Assembly: GCA_020633655.1 (NCBI GenBank)
Contig: JACKDF010000006.1
Coordinates: 248,001-312,000, forward strand
Direction of reading: 5' to 3'
Length of the DNA stretch: 64,000 nucleotides
DNA from: Deferribacteres bacterium
GTDB taxonomy: Bacteria > Zhuqueibacterota > Zhuqueibacteria > Zhuqueibacterales > Geothermadaptataceae
Shown: positions 1-8,330 of the stretch, piece by piece
Layout of the letters: the number at the start of each line of letters is the position of its first letter
How positions within the stretch are numbered: the first letter of the stretch is position 1
Notes under the pieces: model-generated
Seen by the model: only the letters and a program-made list of their open reading frames with translations
The model's database searches: none
What the model was told of the DNA's origin: nothing
Made by a program: the position numbers and the translations under genes

Positions 1-388
1 CCTTCGACTGCCCGAATGGGACAACATTTTCGAGCTTGATATTATGCCCACTGATGTTAGTAAAGTGAATCTGAAATTGTGTACGATTTTCCGCTGATGC
101 ATCTGCTGTAATTCGACATGAAATCCCCGGGTTGAGGAGAAATGAAGAATCCTGACGGATGGTGGTTGCGGTGAAAGTTGCAAGCATGGTGTCATTGAGA
201 ACAACAGAGAATAACGGTAACGGTTTCCGAACACTGATTTCGGAGCCATTCAGGGTCACCGATTCTATCGTCACTCCTTGTTGTGATGTAAAATTGAGGT
301 GTACAGCATCGAAAGTTTGCGAATAGGCTGTTAATTGCAGCCATAGCACCAGTGTAAGTAGGGGGATTGCCTTTGCTCTTATCAACAT
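1..388 (-). CDS. Secreted protein of unknown function, N-terminal part only
   Basis: An open frame runs on the minus strand from an ATG at 388 to the window edge (129 codons, no stop), so the gene is truncated at its 3' end. The product begins with a charged start (MLIRAK) and a hydrophobic stretch ending in TAYSQ, a standard Sec signal peptide with cleavage near residue 24. The rest is beta-rich and polar with no motif I recognise; the visible part ends with ENVVPFGQ. It lies divergently from the PepSY gene. It is probably periplasmic or outer-membrane-associated. No function is assigned. The Shine-Dalgarno is weak (GAAGGTG about 8 nt upstream). Confidence 0.6.
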   Translation of the reverse strand, partial: MLIRAKAIPLLTLVLWLQLTAYSQTFDAVHLNFTSQQGVTIESVTLNGSEISVRKPLPLFSVVLNDTMLATFTATTIRQDSSFLLNPGISCRITADASAENRTQFQIHFTNISGHNIKLENVVPFGQSK

Positions 389-721
389 GACTACACCTTC
401 ACTTGAATTTTAAGTTGTGTTTCTATCACGCCACTCCGCAGGGGGTGCTGAGAAAAAATGCGATTTAGCTTTGATGCGAATGCTGTTATCCTGGATTAAT
501 TAAATCTGTAGAAGAAATGAAGCAAGCTAAAACTATATTTTTTTCGTGTGGTTAGCGAATTTCGCGGTTAAACAAAACAATTCCACACTTTTCCATTCTG
601 AAACGCCATTTTCTTGAATTTACCAAATCTGGAAAATTTTGTTTTCTAATTTCAGCCTGCTCACCTCGATTTTTTATTGGCAATAAAATTGCATTTAGCG
701 CGATCCCTTGAAAATTTTTAA
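389..721. other. Divergent intergenic region
   Basis: About 330 bases separate two divergently transcribed genes. The stretch is AT-rich in its right half. The only clear element is the -24/-12 type promoter match at 678-693 facing right. I see no convincing small gene here; the 60-codon minus-strand frame at 552-734 has low-complexity composition and crosses the promoter and the next gene start. Confidence 0.6.
678..693 (+). promoter_or_regulatory. Sigma-54 (-24/-12) promoter candidate for the PepSY gene
   Basis: TGGCA, six bases, then TTGCA matches the sigma-54 consensus: the GG pair (679-680) and the GC pair (691-692) are separated by exactly ten bases. Transcription would begin near 704, just ahead of the start codons at 722 or 746. 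A sigma-54 activator is encoded at 5099-6592. Caution: the core is also a short AT-rich inverted repeat (GCAAT/ATTGC), which could arise by chance. Confidence 0.55.
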
Positions 722-2371
722 ATGAATTCTTCAACTGAGATTAAAATGCACTGGCTTTTTCGAAAATCAAAATGGCTGCATAAATTCGCCGGACTCGTGC
801 TGATCATCTTTCTTATGTGGATGAGCATCTCCGGCATTTTAATGAATCATCCTGATATGATCGCAGGCTATTCGGTGCCACAGTGGCTGCTGCCCTCGGA
901 TTATCACATTAAAAACTGGAACCGCAGTGCGATGACGCGCCTGGTTTATTCACCCTCCGATAGCATGCTGGCTTTCGGTTGTGGAAAGTCGGGTATCTGG
1001 AAAAGCGAAGATGGCGGGCGTACGTTTTCCGCTTTTATGGAGGGTTTGCCGAAATCGCGATTGTACCGCAAGTCCTATGACCTTTTTATATTGGATGGGA
1101 AACAGCAGCAACTCTTTGCCGCCACAAATGGTGGATTATACATCTGTAATTTACCCGACAGTCGTTGGCAACAGCTCATCCCCGGCAATCACGATGAGAG
1201 CTTTCTGCGCATTCAACAGGTGAAAAACCAACTGCTCATCTTCAGCAATTCGCATATTTATAAGGCTGATTTGAACGCACCAGATCTGAAATTTACCCAG
1301 CTCGAAGTCCAGAGGAATGAGCCACAGCGCCAGGTTTCACTGGTGCGTTTGTTTTTTGATGTGCATTACGGCAAAGCCTGGGGCCTGCCGGGATTACTCT
1401 TTTTCGATCTCATCGGGCTCATCATTTTCTTTCTCAGTATTTCTGCATTTTACGCCTGGTATTTTCCGAAAAAGCGCCGACGGGAACAACAGAAGAAAAA
1501 GCCGGGCAAGCGCCGGGAACGGCTTTTCTATAAGTATCTCTTCAAATACCATTTAAAAATTGGCGTTGCAGCGGCATTTTTCATGGCCATTGTGGCTGGT
1601 ACGGGGTTATTCATGCGTCCGCCTTTACTGGCCGCCTTAGCGGATGGCTGGATTCCGGCATCCGCCTATCCTGGTTTTTTGGAAGAAAATCCATGGGACA
1701 GGAAAATTCACAATGCCATGTATGATGCTATCGAAGATCGAATTCTCATTGAAGCGGAAGATGGGTTGTGGAGCGGGCCGAGCGATTTTAGCCGTGCCTT
1801 CGAAAAAACCACGCTCAAAGTACCCATTTTTGTTATGGGTGCAACTGTCCTGCAAACCTATGCGCAGCACGATCTGCTGATCGGATCCTTTAGTGGCCTT
1901 TTCCATTGGCAACGGCAAAGTGGCGAAGCTTACAGTCTGCGCAACGGGGTCAAAGTGACTGACACAAAAACATTACGCCCTTCGAAATTCATGGTTACAG
2001 GCTATTTGCGCACGTACGATGGCCGGGAATTCATGAACACACACGAGCAGGGCATCATCCCTATCAACGACAGCAAGCGTGGGGATTTTTTCCAACAACC
2101 GGCGGAATTGATGAGCGGTTACCGCATGCCCCTGTGGAATTATTTATTTGAGATTCACAACGCGCGGATTTTCGAAACCTGGATTGGTGCATTTCACATT
2201 CTGGTGATTCCCCTGGGATCGATGTTGTTTTTGTTGGTGATTTTTTCCGGTGTGTTTGACTGGTTTTATTTGAAATGGGGGAACAAGTCAGGACGTGTTC
2301 ACAGCTTAATTGAGAAACGCCAAAACGGTGCGCTACCCAAAATGAAAAAAGAAACAGAAAGTATCGTTTAA
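722..2371 (+). CDS. PepSY-associated transmembrane protein with a soluble propeller-like insert
   Basis: A 549-residue inner-membrane protein. TM1 lies around residues 22-42 (KFAGLVLIIFLMW...), followed by a large periplasmic section. TM2 (about 226-248) and TM3 (about 278-300) flank a very basic cytoplasmic loop (KKRRREQQKKKPGKRRER), and a last TM pair is near 482-520 (WIGAFHILVIPLG...). This layout is that of the PepSY-associated TM family, found in flavin/heme-linked reductases and iron-uptake loci. Residues 70-160 contain SGIWKSEDGGRTF and NGGLYIC, which resemble BNR/sortilin propeller blades. His residues sit next to TM segments (WLHKFAG, AFHILV). The start could also be the ATG at 746 (MHWLFRK); neither has a strong ribosome site. 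Substrate unknown. Confidence 0.75.
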   Translation: MNSSTEIKMHWLFRKSKWLHKFAGLVLIIFLMWMSISGILMNHPDMIAGYSVPQWLLPSDYHIKNWNRSAMTRLVYSPSDSMLAFGCGKSGIWKSEDGGRTFSAFMEGLPKSRLYRKSYDLFILDGKQQQLFAATNGGLYICNLPDSRWQQLIPGNHDESFLRIQQVKNQLLIFSNSHIYKADLNAPDLKFTQLEVQRNEPQRQVSLVRLFFDVHYGKAWGLPGLLFFDLIGLIIFFLSISAFYAWYFPKKRRREQQKKKPGKRRERLFYKYLFKYHLKIGVAAAFFMAIVAGTGLFMRPPLLAALADGWIPASAYPGFLEENPWDRKIHNAMYDAIEDRILIEAEDGLWSGPSDFSRAFEKTTLKVPIFVMGATVLQTYAQHDLLIGSFSGLFHWQRQSGEAYSLRNGVKVTDTKTLRPSKFMVTGYLRTYDGREFMNTHEQGIIPINDSKRGDFFQQPAELMSGYRMPLWNYLFEIHNARIFETWIGAFHILVIPLGSMLFLLVIFSGVFDWFYLKWGNKSGRVHSLIEKRQNGALPKMKKETESIV

Positions 2372-2443
2372 TGATAAACTGTATTGGGCGACAATAAGAA
2401 CTTTTTTTTTAAGCTCAAAAAAAGCTGACATTTAAGCAATGGA

Positions 2444-2908
2444 CTAAATCCCCTTTTTCCCTTCCTCCAGCATAACGATCGCTTTTTCCATCCGCCGTTG
2501 CCGGGTTTCCGCTTTTTTGGCTTCTTCAATCCAGCGAACGTATTCTTTTCGATGGGTATAAGATTGCTTTTCAAATTCAGCCTTTGCCTGCGGATGGTTT
2601 CGCAGCAATTTATTGAAATCGTCGGGAACGGTGACTGTGCGTATCTCTTTATCTTCTTCGAGGGTAACCTGGATTTCTTCACCTACTTGTTTGCCGATTT
2701 TCTCACGAATGTCTTTTCGAATGAGAAGCATGTGGTCGGGACTTCCCATGCGCACGAGTGTGCCACGATACGGCACACCATCAAAGGTCGCGATTATCGG
2801 AACACGTTTTTTGCCGTATTCCTTTTCCACATCAAAAGGGACGAGGACGTAAGCGCCGCCGCCACTTTCTCCCTGAATGATCGCTGTAAATTTTTTTTGA
2901 GCTGCCAT
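2444..2908 (-). CDS. YdeI/OmpD-associated family protein with DUF1905-like domain
   Basis: A 154-residue soluble protein. The N-terminal half (KKFTAII to IREKIG) matches the DUF1905 beta-barrel pattern, including YVLVPFDVEKEYGKKRVPI and GSPDHMLLIRKDI. The C-terminal half carries the YdeI/OmpD-associated segment: VPDDFNKLLRNHPQAKAEFE, then a SYTHRKEYVRWIEEAKKAETRQRR helix and a basic tail. The start at 2908 was chosen because GGAAAAAATC precedes it and the family begins there; an upstream in-frame ATG at 2998 would add 30 non-family residues. The biochemical role of the family is poorly defined. Confidence 0.75.
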   Translation of the reverse strand: MAAQKKFTAIIQGESGGGAYVLVPFDVEKEYGKKRVPIIATFDGVPYRGTLVRMGSPDHMLLIRKDIREKIGKQVGEEIQVTLEEDKEIRTVTVPDDFNKLLRNHPQAKAEFEKQSYTHRKEYVRWIEEAKKAETRQRRMEKAIVMLEEGKKGI

Positions 2909-3020
2909 GATTTTTTCCGGTTCAAATCTGCGACGCACTCCCTGGGTTTTACGAAATACCAGGGCGTAAATACGATTGATGGTTTTAAAAAATTCCACTA
3001 AGTGCGTCGCACATCCTGTT

Positions 3021-3641
3021 TTAATTTTGTTTCTTCAAACGTCGGCTGACTTCATACTGGATCGTTCCATCTTCCAGATAGCGATACAAATCTTTTCCGG
3101 GGCACAAGGTTTCCGCATAATCCTTGTGTCCGGCGATATCGCTTATTCCAACGTTGTATTTATTGGCAAGATAAGCTGTGAGTTCAACCAATGATTGCAG
3201 CTGCGCCTGACTCAAAGTCTGCACTTCATAGTTCCCCATGACACAGATCAGCGCATGACCGGTGGGATCGTAGGTCGTGTTCGTATCGCCGGGATAGGCC
3301 AGGGGGCGGGCTTCGTAAATTGTGCCCTTGAGGTCGATCATAAAATGATAAGGAATGTCGACCCAGCCTTTTTCCTTGCGACTCCATTTTTGCAGATTGA
3401 GAAGATATTGGATGGGATCTTTATCCTCGGCAAACTCTTCTCCGCCGTGATGAATGGTGATTTTTTTGATCTCCTGCGGAACCGGTAAATCCCCTTTTAT
3501 TTTTTTCCATTTCCAGGCTTTGCGGGTGACAACCTTTAATTCAGGAGGAAATTGCGTTTCTGGGAATTTGTCTTTGAACGGTCCGATACAGCCGGTGAGT
3601 ACAATTGTCATTAAAATGAGAATCAGGGTGGACTTTTTCAT
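3021..3641 (-). CDS. N-acetylmuramoyl-L-alanine amidase lipoprotein (PGRP/amidase_2 type)
   Basis: A 206-residue protein with a lipoprotein signal (lipobox LTGC, Cys18) and an amidase_2/PGRP domain from about residue 55. The Zn ligands expected for the family are visible: His in ITIHHGG, His in IAGHKDY and Cys in TLCPGKD. The ligand-contact strands YHFMID and GNYE are also present. It should cleave the amide between N-acetylmuramic acid and the stem peptide, acting in the periplasm from a lipid anchor. The start at 3641 was chosen over 3680 because it directly begins MKKSTLILIL and has AGAAG upstream. It is separated from the YdeI-like gene by about 110 bases, so they may be co-transcribed. 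Confidence 0.85.
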   Translation of the reverse strand: MKKSTLILILMTIVLTGCIGPFKDKFPETQFPPELKVVTRKAWKWKKIKGDLPVPQEIKKITIHHGGEEFAEDKDPIQYLLNLQKWSRKEKGWVDIPYHFMIDLKGTIYEARPLAYPGDTNTTYDPTGHALICVMGNYEVQTLSQAQLQSLVELTAYLANKYNVGISDIAGHKDYAETLCPGKDLYRYLEDGTIQYEVSRRLKKQN

Positions 3642-4125
3642 ATTGAGCTTCTTTTTCTTGTGTAATGTGATAAAAGTCACAGATTATTTTGTGTTCAATA
3701 ATAGATTTGGTTATTCTTCCAACTGGGCAATAAATAAATCCATTAGCACGAATAATTCAATCCTTTTTTCAATTGGCAAAGCAAAGGTGCACCTTTTGAT
3801 GAAGCGAACATCAAGTTTTTTCTAAACTTTTGCGTTTACTTGAGATCCAACGTAATAATAATAGCTCGAATAAGTTTGCAGTGAAAATTTTCGCCTTTTT
3901 TAAATGTAAACTATACAAAGAGATGAGAGCGCCAACTAAAAACTCGCCTGGCTTGAAAGAATTTGACTGTAGAATAATCGCAGTATGAGCCGCTTGCCGA
4001 ATTGTAAAAAAGCAAATACTATGGAACGTTATTCTGAGTGCATAATTTGCACAATGCCTGTAGATTTTTAATAAAAAAGCATTATTTTAATAGAAAAAAT
4101 ATTTAAAAAAATTATAAGAAAAAAT
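3642..4125. other. Divergent AT-rich intergenic region
   Basis: About 480 bases between the amidase (minus) and the lipoprotein operon (plus). I find no credible gene. The right end contains a sigma-70-like promoter and a GTGCA/TGCAC dyad (4038-4052), described separately. Confidence 0.6.
4047..4074 (+). promoter_or_regulatory. Sigma-70-like promoter for the lipoprotein-regulator-kinase operon
   Basis: TTGCAC (4047-4052), a 16-base spacer and TAATAA (4069-4074) lie about 50 bases ahead of the ATG at 4126. The -35 hexamer overlaps a perfect GTGCA-N5-TGCAC dyad (4038-4052), a possible operator. The region is AT-rich, so the match is modest. Confidence 0.35.
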
Positions 4126-5109
4126 ATGCTGAATCGGATCGTGGCATTTTTTGTGTTTCTTACTTTTTTGTTCGGGAGTCATGCATGTTTGAATGACGTG
4201 CCGCATGAAAATCCACTGGATCCCTTCAATACAAAAAACCTGATTTCCATCGATGGCACGGTTCAGACATTTTATCCACCAAGACGCCCTATTGCAAACG
4301 CTGTTGTGACCCTTCAACCGGGTAATAGTCGAATTTTTTCCAATCAGGATGGCTCTTTTCTATTCACGGGTCTCATTTCTGATGATTATACAGTGTACGC
4401 CACAGCGGAGGGCTATAATCGGGATTCAATCGAGGTGACTTTGAATGACAACCAATCATCGCTTGTTTTCAATCTCGATGGTTTACCATATTTCAAAAAT
4501 ATCGCCCTGAAAACACATCATATCTCTCGCCATTTTCCAATCGATGAAATGTATTCCTTGCAGATCGATGCCAGTGTGGATGACTTTGATGGAATCGCTG
4601 ACATTAATCAAGTCGCCTTTGCGATTCCTGCGCTAAACCAGACGGGCACTTTAGAGGCGACTCAAAATTTTGGCATTTTTTCGAAGATCTTAAACATTGA
4701 AGAACCTGTACCTTCCATTCACGCCTTAATCGGCCGCCAATTCATTTTAAACGTCACCGATGATGTCGGTATAACCGTCTCGTCGGATGCGCAATTTTTA
4801 ACGCGAGTAATTGATCTGACACCGCAGTTGGTGTTCCCAACTGAACTGGATACAATAACGGCAACACAGAGCACTTTTGAATGGACAAGAGTCCACTTGA
4901 ATTATCCATTTACTTTAAAAATCGAAATTTATAGGATAAATTTTGGGGCATTGATTAAAGCAAAAGAATACACAAACATTCCTGCTGAACAACGGTCTGC
5001 GCCAATTGATTATGAATTTTCCTCAGGAAATTATTTGTGGATTTTAACCATCATCGATGAATTTGGAAATACCAGCAGCTCCAAGGAAGGCACGTTTCAT
5101 GTCCAATAA
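4126..5109 (+). CDS. Lipoprotein with carboxypeptidase regulatory-like domain
   Basis: A 327-residue protein. The N-terminal hydrophobic segment ends in GSHAC, a lipobox with Cys at about residue 21, so it is probably lipid-anchored. Residues about 42-115 form a carboxypeptidase-regulatory-like beta-sandwich: ISIDGTVQ, ANAVVTLQPG, FSNQDGSFLFTGL, and YTVYATAEGY. The rest is beta-rich with DDFDGIADI and may be a second Ig-like module. The stop codon overlaps the start of the downstream sigma-54 activator by 11 bases, implying translational coupling, so it may be the envelope partner or sensor accessory of that regulator. Function is not known. Confidence 0.7.
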   Translation: MLNRIVAFFVFLTFLFGSHACLNDVPHENPLDPFNTKNLISIDGTVQTFYPPRRPIANAVVTLQPGNSRIFSNQDGSFLFTGLISDDYTVYATAEGYNRDSIEVTLNDNQSSLVFNLDGLPYFKNIALKTHHISRHFPIDEMYSLQIDASVDDFDGIADINQVAFAIPALNQTGTLEATQNFGIFSKILNIEEPVPSIHALIGRQFILNVTDDVGITVSSDAQFLTRVIDLTPQLVFPTELDTITATQSTFEWTRVHLNYPFTLKIEIYRINFGALIKAKEYTNIPAEQRSAPIDYEFSSGNYLWILTIIDEFGNTSSSKEGTFHVQ

Positions 5110-6592
5110 AGCACCGGTCGAAAATCCCTATCAAACTTTGCTTCTAATCAGTGAGGAGATTAATTCAACTCATGATATCTCACAATTGCTCGATCGAATT
5201 ATGGAATTGGCAATGGAGGCGGTGAATGCCGAGCGTGGTTTTATTTTGCTGCAAAAAACAGGTTCGACAGACTATGAAACCGTAACGGCTCATAATTTTT
5301 CCCGGGAACGTATTCAATCGATACGTGATCATTCCTCAAGCATCGTTCAAAAGGTCCTGCAATCGCAAGAGCCACTGATAAGCGTGGATGCGCAACAGGA
5401 TGCACGGTTTGGTGGGGCAGAAAGCATCGTTCTGCAACAAATACATTCTGTTATTTGCACACCACTCATTTTTCGCAATAGCATGTTGGGGGCTATTTAC
5501 ATGGATCGCCGCATGACAAAGCACGAGTTCAGTGATGAAAATTTACAGTTTTTGCGGGCTTTCTCAAATCAGGCTGCTATTGCACTGCAAAATGCACAAC
5601 GGTTCACGAAGCTGGAAAAAGAAAATAAAAAATTACGGGATACCTTATCGCAAAAAGTGCTGTTTCCTGAGATCATAGGTGACAGCCTGCCGATGCAGCG
5701 TATTTTCGGGATGGTCACCAGTGTTGCCCCATCAACCGCCACTGTCTTAATCGAGGGAGAGTCCGGTACCGGTAAAGAATTGATCGCACGTGCAATCCAC
5801 ACTAATTCTTCGCGTAAGGAAAAACCCTTTATCCCGATTTTTTGTGGCAGTCTCTCGGAAAATCTACTGGAAAGTGAACTTTTTGGACACAAAAAAGGAG
5901 CTTTTACCGGTGCGAATGAAAACAAGCCGGGACTTTTTGAAGAAGCCGATGGGGGTACCGTTTTTCTGGATGAAATCGGTGAAATTAACCAGGGTATGCA
6001 AACCAAACTGCTGCGTGTGATCCAGGAAGGTGAAATAAAACGTGTCGGTGAAACCAGCATCCGCAATGTGGATGTCCGCATACTCTCTGCAACCAACAGA
6101 AATCTAGAGGATGAGGTTAAACGGGGTAATTTTCGTGAAGATTTGTTTTACCGCCTGAATGTTATCACTTTGAAAATGCCTCCTTTGCGACAACGCAGTG
6201 GTGATATTCTTTTACTCGCTCAGCATTTTTTAAAACACTATGCACTGAAAAACAAGAAAAACTTCCACGGCTTCAGTACGGAAGCACGTGCTTATTTGCA
6301 GGATTACAGCTGGCCTGGAAATGTACGCGAGCTCGAAAATACCGTTGAGCGGGCGGTCATTTTGAGTAACGATCAGGTAATCGAACCAGATGCTTTTCAG
6401 TTACGCTCCATGGAACAGAAACTCCCTCTCGGCAAATCATTGAAAGAAATCAACCACTACGCCATTATGCAAACGCTGGAAATGGCTGGTGGAAACCGCA
6501 CCAAAGCCGCCCAAATCCTCGATGTTTCGCGCCGGTGGCTGCAGTACCAGCTCAAGGAATTGGGAATGACGGATGCAGATCAAGAATCATAA
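5099..6592 (+). CDS. Sigma-54-dependent transcriptional activator (GAF, AAA+, Fis)
   Basis: A 497-residue enhancer-binding protein. A GAF sensor domain spans about residues 10-168. The AAA+ domain follows with Walker A GESGTGKE (220-227), the sigma-54 contact loop GAFTGA (267-272), Walker B GGTVFLDEIGE (about 285-295) and the FREDLFYRLNV sensor region. A Fis-type helix-turn-helix is at the C terminus (GGNRTKAAQILDVSRRWLQYQL). There is no response-regulator receiver domain, so control should come through GAF ligand or partner. The start at 5099 has AAGGAAGG 8 bases upstream; an in-frame ATG at 5057 would lie deep inside the upstream gene. It overlaps both neighbours and is likely co-regulated with the downstream kinase. 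An intact GAFTGA predicts true sigma-54 dependence. Confidence 0.93.
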   Translation: MSNKAPVENPYQTLLLISEEINSTHDISQLLDRIMELAMEAVNAERGFILLQKTGSTDYETVTAHNFSRERIQSIRDHSSSIVQKVLQSQEPLISVDAQQDARFGGAESIVLQQIHSVICTPLIFRNSMLGAIYMDRRMTKHEFSDENLQFLRAFSNQAAIALQNAQRFTKLEKENKKLRDTLSQKVLFPEIIGDSLPMQRIFGMVTSVAPSTATVLIEGESGTGKELIARAIHTNSSRKEKPFIPIFCGSLSENLLESELFGHKKGAFTGANENKPGLFEEADGGTVFLDEIGEINQGMQTKLLRVIQEGEIKRVGETSIRNVDVRILSATNRNLEDEVKRGNFREDLFYRLNVITLKMPPLRQRSGDILLLAQHFLKHYALKNKKNFHGFSTEARAYLQDYSWPGNVRELENTVERAVILSNDQVIEPDAFQLRSMEQKLPLGKSLKEINHYAIMQTLEMAGGNRTKAAQILDVSRRWLQYQLKELGMTDADQES

Positions 6593-8099
6593 AATTCTGC
6601 ATGAAATTTACCGAGGTGCCATGACAACTGTTTACAAGGCGCAGCACCTGAACCTGGAGCGGCCGGTTCTGCTTAAGGTGCTGAATAAACAATGGTTGCA
6701 GGAGCAGGATTTACTCGAAAGATTCCAGCGTGAGGCGCGAATCAGCGCCAAGTTGCAGCATCCCAACATCGTTAATGTTTATGATTTTGAGGTATCTGAA
6801 GACCTGGTCTACCTTTCTCTGGAATTTGTAGAGGGTCAGACCTTGCAAGAGGCAATTCGCAAAGAACAGTCGATGGCTTTTGAGCAAATTCAAGGCATCA
6901 TGAAGGACATCGCTCAGGCACTGGATTATGCACACCACCAGGGTGTCATCCACCGGGATATCAAACCATCCAACATTCTTCTGGATGAAAATGGGACCGC
7001 GCGCCTGACTGACTTTGGGCTGGCATCGTTGCATGGCTCTGCGAACGTTACGGTACAAGGTCAATTGGTTGGAACGCCTGCTTACATGGCGCCAGAGTTG
7101 ATCCGTGGCAGCCAGGCAAATAGTCAAAGCGATTTGTACAGCCTTGGAATAACGTTGTTTGAAATGCTGACGGCGACTTCACCATTTTACAACGAACAGC
7201 CGGCTGTAACCTTACAAAATGTGATGCATGCAAAATTGCCGGATGTTATTGAACTGCGTGATGCGGTGCCGGAAAACTTGAAAATGCTGTTGGATGATTT
7301 AGTCCAATTTGAACCAGCCAGGAGACCGCAAAATGCTGGGGTTATACTTTCTTATTTGCAAGCTGATAATGACACGGTGCCTGAGGGAATTCATGGGGGG
7401 AGAACAAGAAGAAAGCGAACCAGGCTAGTCCTGCCAACTTTCGTTTTATGCGCACTCGCTATCCTTTCTGCATGGATCTTTTGGCCACGTAATGAGGAAA
7501 AACAACTGGCCGGCAGCAAAGGACAAGCGCAATTGGAATTAAAATCACCGTCCGAACTCATCGAATCGCCTGTGGAAAAAAAACAAGAGTCCGAATACCT
7601 TTACGATGATAAAACCAATGAACCATCAAAGAAAGTAAGCACCATATCGAAACCACTACCCAATCACAAGATTGAGCCTTCTCCTGGTAGCTTGTTCATT
7701 ACCTGTGTACCCTGGGCGACTCTTCTGGTAAATGGAGACTCGCTGGACACAACACCACTGAAACATGCTATAAAATTACCAGTGGGTACGCATGAAGTTA
7801 TGCTTAAAAATCCAAATTATGAAACGGTGCGAAGAATGGTGGATATCAAAGCTGGTGAGACACTGAATTTAAATTTTAAATTACAACCCGCATTTAGCCA
7901 GCTGATGATACAAGTTATGCCCTGGGCAAATATATATATCAATGACAAATTTCAGGACACGACACCGCTACAAAACGCATTGGCTCTACCTGCCGGGCGC
8001 CATTTTTTACGGTTGGAAAATCCGGGTTTCGTAGCCATCCACGATACGCTGGTTATCGAATCTGGTAAAGCCTATGATAAACGATATGAATTTCATTAG
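6573..8099 (+). CDS. Membrane Ser/Thr protein kinase with two PEGA repeats
   Basis: 508 residues. A Hanks-type kinase domain covers about residues 8-270: VLLKVL (Lys35), Glu54 in the C-helix, HRDIKPSN (127-134), DFG (147-149) and APE (173-175). The glycine-rich loop is unusual, reading IYRGAMTTVY, so two of the three usual glycines are replaced. A TM helix (LVLPTFVLCALAILSAWIFW, about 288-307) leads to an extracytoplasmic part with two PEGA repeats: SLFITCVPWATLLVNGDSLD and LMIQVMPWANIYINDKFQD. The gene starts 20 bases inside the activator gene, indicating coupling. The kinase may phosphorylate the activator or envelope-assembly factors; no substrate can be read from the sequence. Confidence 0.9.
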   Translation: MQIKNHKILHEIYRGAMTTVYKAQHLNLERPVLLKVLNKQWLQEQDLLERFQREARISAKLQHPNIVNVYDFEVSEDLVYLSLEFVEGQTLQEAIRKEQSMAFEQIQGIMKDIAQALDYAHHQGVIHRDIKPSNILLDENGTARLTDFGLASLHGSANVTVQGQLVGTPAYMAPELIRGSQANSQSDLYSLGITLFEMLTATSPFYNEQPAVTLQNVMHAKLPDVIELRDAVPENLKMLLDDLVQFEPARRPQNAGVILSYLQADNDTVPEGIHGGRTRRKRTRLVLPTFVLCALAILSAWIFWPRNEEKQLAGSKGQAQLELKSPSELIESPVEKKQESEYLYDDKTNEPSKKVSTISKPLPNHKIEPSPGSLFITCVPWATLLVNGDSLDTTPLKHAIKLPVGTHEVMLKNPNYETVRRMVDIKAGETLNLNFKLQPAFSQLMIQVMPWANIYINDKFQDTTPLQNALALPAGRHFLRLENPGFVAIHDTLVIESGKAYDKRYEFH

Positions 8100-8276
8100 C
8101 TGTATTACGCATAAAAACTCGGCTTGGGCAGGGGAGGCCACTCGCTCAGTCGAATGCCACGCATCGCACGAATCAAACGGATTTAAATTCAGTATCATTT
8201 AGTGATGCATGGTGTTATTTACATATACTTTTGCATTAAAACTCCAGAAAAATGCTTCAAAATTTAGTTGCATTGG

Positions 8277-8291
8277 TGGCATAACATTTGA
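8277..8291 (+). promoter_or_regulatory. Sigma-54-like promoter candidate for the kelch operon
   Basis: TGGCA, six bases, then TTGA: GG (8278-8279) and GA (8290-8291) are ten bases apart. It matches the -24 element fully and the -12 element except for A in place of the final C. It sits 40 bases upstream of the kelch ATG and directly downstream of the activator/kinase genes. The same TTGA variant occurs upstream of the cytochrome locus. Confidence 0.4.
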
Positions 8292-8330
8292 AGTTGATTC
8301 AGGTAGTTTTTACATAAATGGAGTCATTTT

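Noticed and set aside
2498..3001. 167-codon plus-strand frame opposite the YdeI-like gene
   Set aside because: Phe-rich antisense noise over a recognisable minus-strand protein family.
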